Part shown: positions 61,719 through 64,000 of the stretch, in pieces
How positions within the stretch are numbered: position 1 is the stretch's first letter
Layout: each line of letters starts with the position of its first letter
From: Burkholderiales bacterium
Lineage (GTDB): Bacteria; Pseudomonadota; Gammaproteobacteria; Burkholderiales; Burkholderiaceae_C
Direction of reading: 5' to 3'
Assembly: GCA_017307855.1 (NCBI GenBank)
Contig: JAFKGD010000016.1
Coordinates: forward strand, 1-64,000
DNA length: 64,000 bases
The notes under the pieces: model-generated
Told to the model about the DNA's origin: nothing
Seen by the model: only the letters and a program-made list of their open reading frames with translations
Databases searched by the model: none
Translations under genes and position numbers: made by a program

Positions 61719-63884
61719 TTGGAAGTTTCTTTCAGCAAGGAAGTGGAACTGCTGCGCCTGAAAAACGGCGACACCTTCCACGGCGAGGGCATCCTCGCGA
61801 TCACCAAGGCCCTGCTCCAGTCGGGCGTGGCCTACGTCGGCGGCTACCAGGGCGCGCCGGTGTCCCACCTGCTCGACGTGATGGTCCAGGCCGAGTCGTA
61901 CATGAACGAGTTGGGCGTGCACGTCGAGGCCTGCTCCAACGAAGCCTCGGCCGCGGCCATGCTGGGCGCCTCCATCCACTATCCGCTGCGTGGCGCCGTG
62001 ACGTGGAAGTCCATCGTGGGCACGAACGTGGCCTCCGATGCGCTGTCCAACCTCTCGTCGCCCGGCGTCACCGGCGGTGCGCTGATCGTGGTGGGCGAGG
62101 ACTACGGCGAAGGCGCCTCGGTGATCCAGGAGCGCACCCACGCCTACGCGCTCAAGTCGAGCATGTGCCTGCTCGACCCGCGTCCCGACCTGCCCGTGAT
62201 GGTGCGCATGGTGGAACACGGCTTCCGCCTGTCCGAAGCCTCCAACATGCCCTGCATCCTGGAGCTGCGCATCCGCGCCTGCCACGTGCGCGGCAGCTTC
62301 GAGGCCAGCGACAACGTGCCGCCGCCCATTTCCACACGCACGTTGATGGAAGATCCGGCCGCCTTCGATTACATGCGGCTGGCGCACCCGCCGGTCACTT
62401 TCCGCCACGAGAAGCTCAAGGGCGAGGAGCGCATTCCGGCCGCGCGCCGCTACATCGCCGAGAACGGGCTCAACGAACTGATGCCCGGCCGCCACGAGCG
62501 CATGGGCATCATCGTGCAGGGCGGCCTCTACAACGCGCTGATCCGCAGCCTGCAGCAGCTGGGCCTGGCCGACGCCTTCGGCCAGAGCGAGATTCCGCTG
62601 CTGGTGCTCAACGTCGCCTGGCCCATCGTGCCCGAACAGGTGGCCGAGTTCTGCATGGGCAAGGACGGCGTGCTGGTGGTGGAAGAAGGCCAGCCCGAAT
62701 ACATCGAGCAGGAAATCGCCACGCTGCTGCGCCGGCGAGACATCCAGACGCCGCTGCACGGCAAGGACCTGCTGCCCGCCGCGGGCGAGTACACCGTCGA
62801 GGTGCTGGCCAGCGGGCTGGCGGCCTTCGCGCAACGCTACCTGCCCGATGCCGCACGCGAGGCGGCCACGGGTTCGGCCCGTGCGTGGCTGGACGGCAAC
62901 CAGGCGCGCCGCGCCGAGGTCTCGCGCCTGCTGGGCGAGCCGCTACCGGCGCGCCCGCCGGGCTTTTGCGTCGGCTGCCCGGAGCGTCCCGTGTTCTCGG
63001 CTCTCAAGCTGGCGCAGCAGGAGGTGGGCAAGGTGCACGTGGCGGCCGACATCGGCTGCCATGCGTTCGGCACCTTCGAGCCGTTCTCCCAGGGCCACTC
63101 GATCCTGGGCTACGGCATGAGCCTGGCCAGCCGCGCGGGCGTCTCGCCCATGATGCAGCGGCGCACCCTGGCCATCATGGGCGACGGCGGCTTCTGGCAC
63201 AACGGCCTGCTCACGGGCGTTCAGAGCGCGCTGTTCAACAAGGACGACGCGGTGCTGCTGATCTTCAAGAACGGCTACACCTCGGCCACCGGCACGCAGG
63301 ACATCATCTCCACGCCCGACGACGAGATCAAGGAGCGTGCGCGCGACAAGCAGCAGAGCCTGGTCGACAAGAACCAGACCATCGAAGCCACGCTGGAAGG
63401 CCTGGGCGTGGAGTGGATGCGCACGGTTCACACCTACGACGTGGACCGCATGCGCAAGACGGTCACCGAGGCGTTCACCAGCGACTTCAACGGCCTGAAG
63501 GTCATCGTGGCCGAAGGCGAATGCCAGTTGGAGCGCCAGCGTCGCATCAAGCCCTGGCTGGCCGGCCTGCTCTCGCGCGGCGAACGCGTGGTACGCGTGA
63601 AATACGGCGTGGACGAGGACGTCTGCAATGGCGATCACGCCTGCATCCGCCTGTCGGGCTGCCCCACCCTCACGCTCAAGGACAACCCCGATCCGCTGAA
63701 GGTCGATCCGGTGGCCACCGTGATCGACGGCTGCGTGGGGTGCGGCCTGTGCGGCGCCAATGCGCATGCGGCCACGCTGTGCCCGAGCTTCTACCGCGCC
63801 GAGGTGGTACAGAACCCCAAATGGCACGAACGCCTGCTGGCCGGCCTGCGCGGCGCCGTCGTGCGCGCGCTGCAGCCGGCCTGA
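61719..63884 (+). CDS. iorA: Indolepyruvate:ferredoxin oxidoreductase alpha subunit
   Basis: This is a thiamine-diphosphate enzyme (721 aa) that oxidatively decarboxylates arylpyruvates to aryl-acyl-CoA, reducing ferredoxin. The N-terminal pyrimidine-binding domain (GGYQGAPVSHLLDV; EACSNEASAAA) is followed by the diphosphate domain (ADIGCHAFGTFEPF; IMGDGGFWHNG with KNGYTSATG). A C-terminal ferredoxin-like domain has CNGDHACIRLSGCP and CVGCGLCGANAHAATLCP. The start is a TTG at 61719, with GGAGA about 10 bases upstream; no better ATG is seen. The beta subunit gene follows. Confidence 0.9.
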   Translation: MEVSFSKEVELLRLKNGDTFHGEGILAITKALLQSGVAYVGGYQGAPVSHLLDVMVQAESYMNELGVHVEACSNEASAAAMLGASIHYPLRGAVTWKSIVGTNVASDALSNLSSPGVTGGALIVVGEDYGEGASVIQERTHAYALKSSMCLLDPRPDLPVMVRMVEHGFRLSEASNMPCILELRIRACHVRGSFEASDNVPPPISTRTLMEDPAAFDYMRLAHPPVTFRHEKLKGEERIPAARRYIAENGLNELMPGRHERMGIIVQGGLYNALIRSLQQLGLADAFGQSEIPLLVLNVAWPIVPEQVAEFCMGKDGVLVVEEGQPEYIEQEIATLLRRRDIQTPLHGKDLLPAAGEYTVEVLASGLAAFAQRYLPDAAREAATGSARAWLDGNQARRAEVSRLLGEPLPARPPGFCVGCPERPVFSALKLAQQEVGKVHVAADIGCHAFGTFEPFSQGHSILGYGMSLASRAGVSPMMQRRTLAIMGDGGFWHNGLLTGVQSALFNKDDAVLLIFKNGYTSATGTQDIISTPDDEIKERARDKQQSLVDKNQTIEATLEGLGVEWMRTVHTYDVDRMRKTVTEAFTSDFNGLKVIVAEGECQLERQRRIKPWLAGLLSRGERVVRVKYGVDEDVCNGDHACIRLSGCPTLTLKDNPDPLKVDPVATVIDGCVGCGLCGANAHAATLCPSFYRAEVVQNPKWHERLLAGLRGAVVRALQPA

Positions 63885-63931
63885 AGCCAGCGACCCGCCG
63901 CAATGACGACAAGAACGAAACGAGACCCTCG

Positions 63932-64000
63932 ATGAACGCCACTGCCTCTCCATCGGCCAACGCCGCCCGCCCGCTCACCCTGCTGATCTGCGCCCTGGGA
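63932..64000 (+). CDS. Indolepyruvate oxidoreductase beta subunit, N-terminal fragment
   Basis: Only 23 codons are in the window, starting at the ATG at 63932. The translation ends PLTLLICALG, which matches the N-terminal beta-strand of IorB-type subunits that runs into a glycine-rich loop. It lies 47 bases after iorA. The position supports the assignment more than the short sequence does. The rest of the gene, probably a long IorB, lies beyond the window. Confidence 0.65.
   Translation, partial: MNATASPSANAARPLTLLICALG

Noticed and set aside
63932-64000. Definite iorB call for the terminal fragment
   Set aside because: Only 23 codons are present, so the gene symbol is withheld although position supports it.

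Overview
The window is GC-rich, tightly packed betaproteobacterial chromosome, most likely from the Comamonadaceae (Variovorax/Acidovorax-like; this is an inference). The support is the Bug-type receptors, the paired cyanophycin synthetases with a DUF1854/ABC partner, the PuuD-type membrane urate oxidase, and three copies of a dispersed 3'-end intergenic element of a kind I associate with this family. I see no tRNA, rRNA, CRISPR array, transposase or phage gene. Nearly every gene has a clear start, and many neighbours overlap by ATGA or GTGA.

Layout. 1-3053: the end of trxB, then a Bug receptor and a split aconitase X. 3050-3676: an FNR-class regulator with an FNR-like box upstream. 3800-16774: two divergent operons around a GntR/FCD regulator that carries two TGTACACAATT boxes. 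The minus arm encodes a flavin monooxygenase, an isocitrate lyase/PEP mutase-like enzyme, a cysteine hydrolase, a maleate isomerase-like protein and a glycerate 2-kinase. The plus arm encodes a PuuE-like deacetylase, a Bug receptor, a TauD-like dioxygenase, a VOC protein, an SDR, a 2-hydroxyacid dehydrogenase, a second maleate isomerase-like protein and an ABC binding protein. I cannot assign this set to a known pathway, and it is the best candidate here for an undescribed catabolic system.

16800-31799 is a purine ring-opening region: 8-oxoguanine deaminase, PuuD, XdhC, HiuH, a GntR regulator, PuuE, a UraD-AllC fusion and an M20 hydrolase, followed by an ABC importer and a deaminase. Two GTGTATACAC palindromes, one before puuD and one between hiuH and gntR, look like the operators. 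A lipoprotein gene and a PrsW protease with a coupled membrane partner are embedded in this region. 31815-38524 holds catB, two isopenicillin-N-synthase-like oxygenases, a third ABC binding protein, a second deaminase, an aquaporin with an altered selectivity filter, a LysE exporter and a DUF2164 gene.

38547-46206 is a cyanophycin module: DUF1854, an ABC exporter, a CphA-like protein with a broken P-loop, and CphA. 46226-59591 is a purine uptake and deamination block: guanine deaminase, adenine deaminase, a BMP-type ABC importer with two binding proteins, and a LysR regulator, divergent from xdhAB. Taken together the purine genes encode a route from adenine, guanine, hypoxanthine and 8-oxoguanine through urate and allantoin to ureido compounds. 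Cyanophycin synthesis next door could store the released nitrogen (inference). 59640-64000 has a hemerythrin, a cold-shock/membrane protein, and a LysR regulator divergent from an indolepyruvate:ferredoxin oxidoreductase pair that runs off the end.
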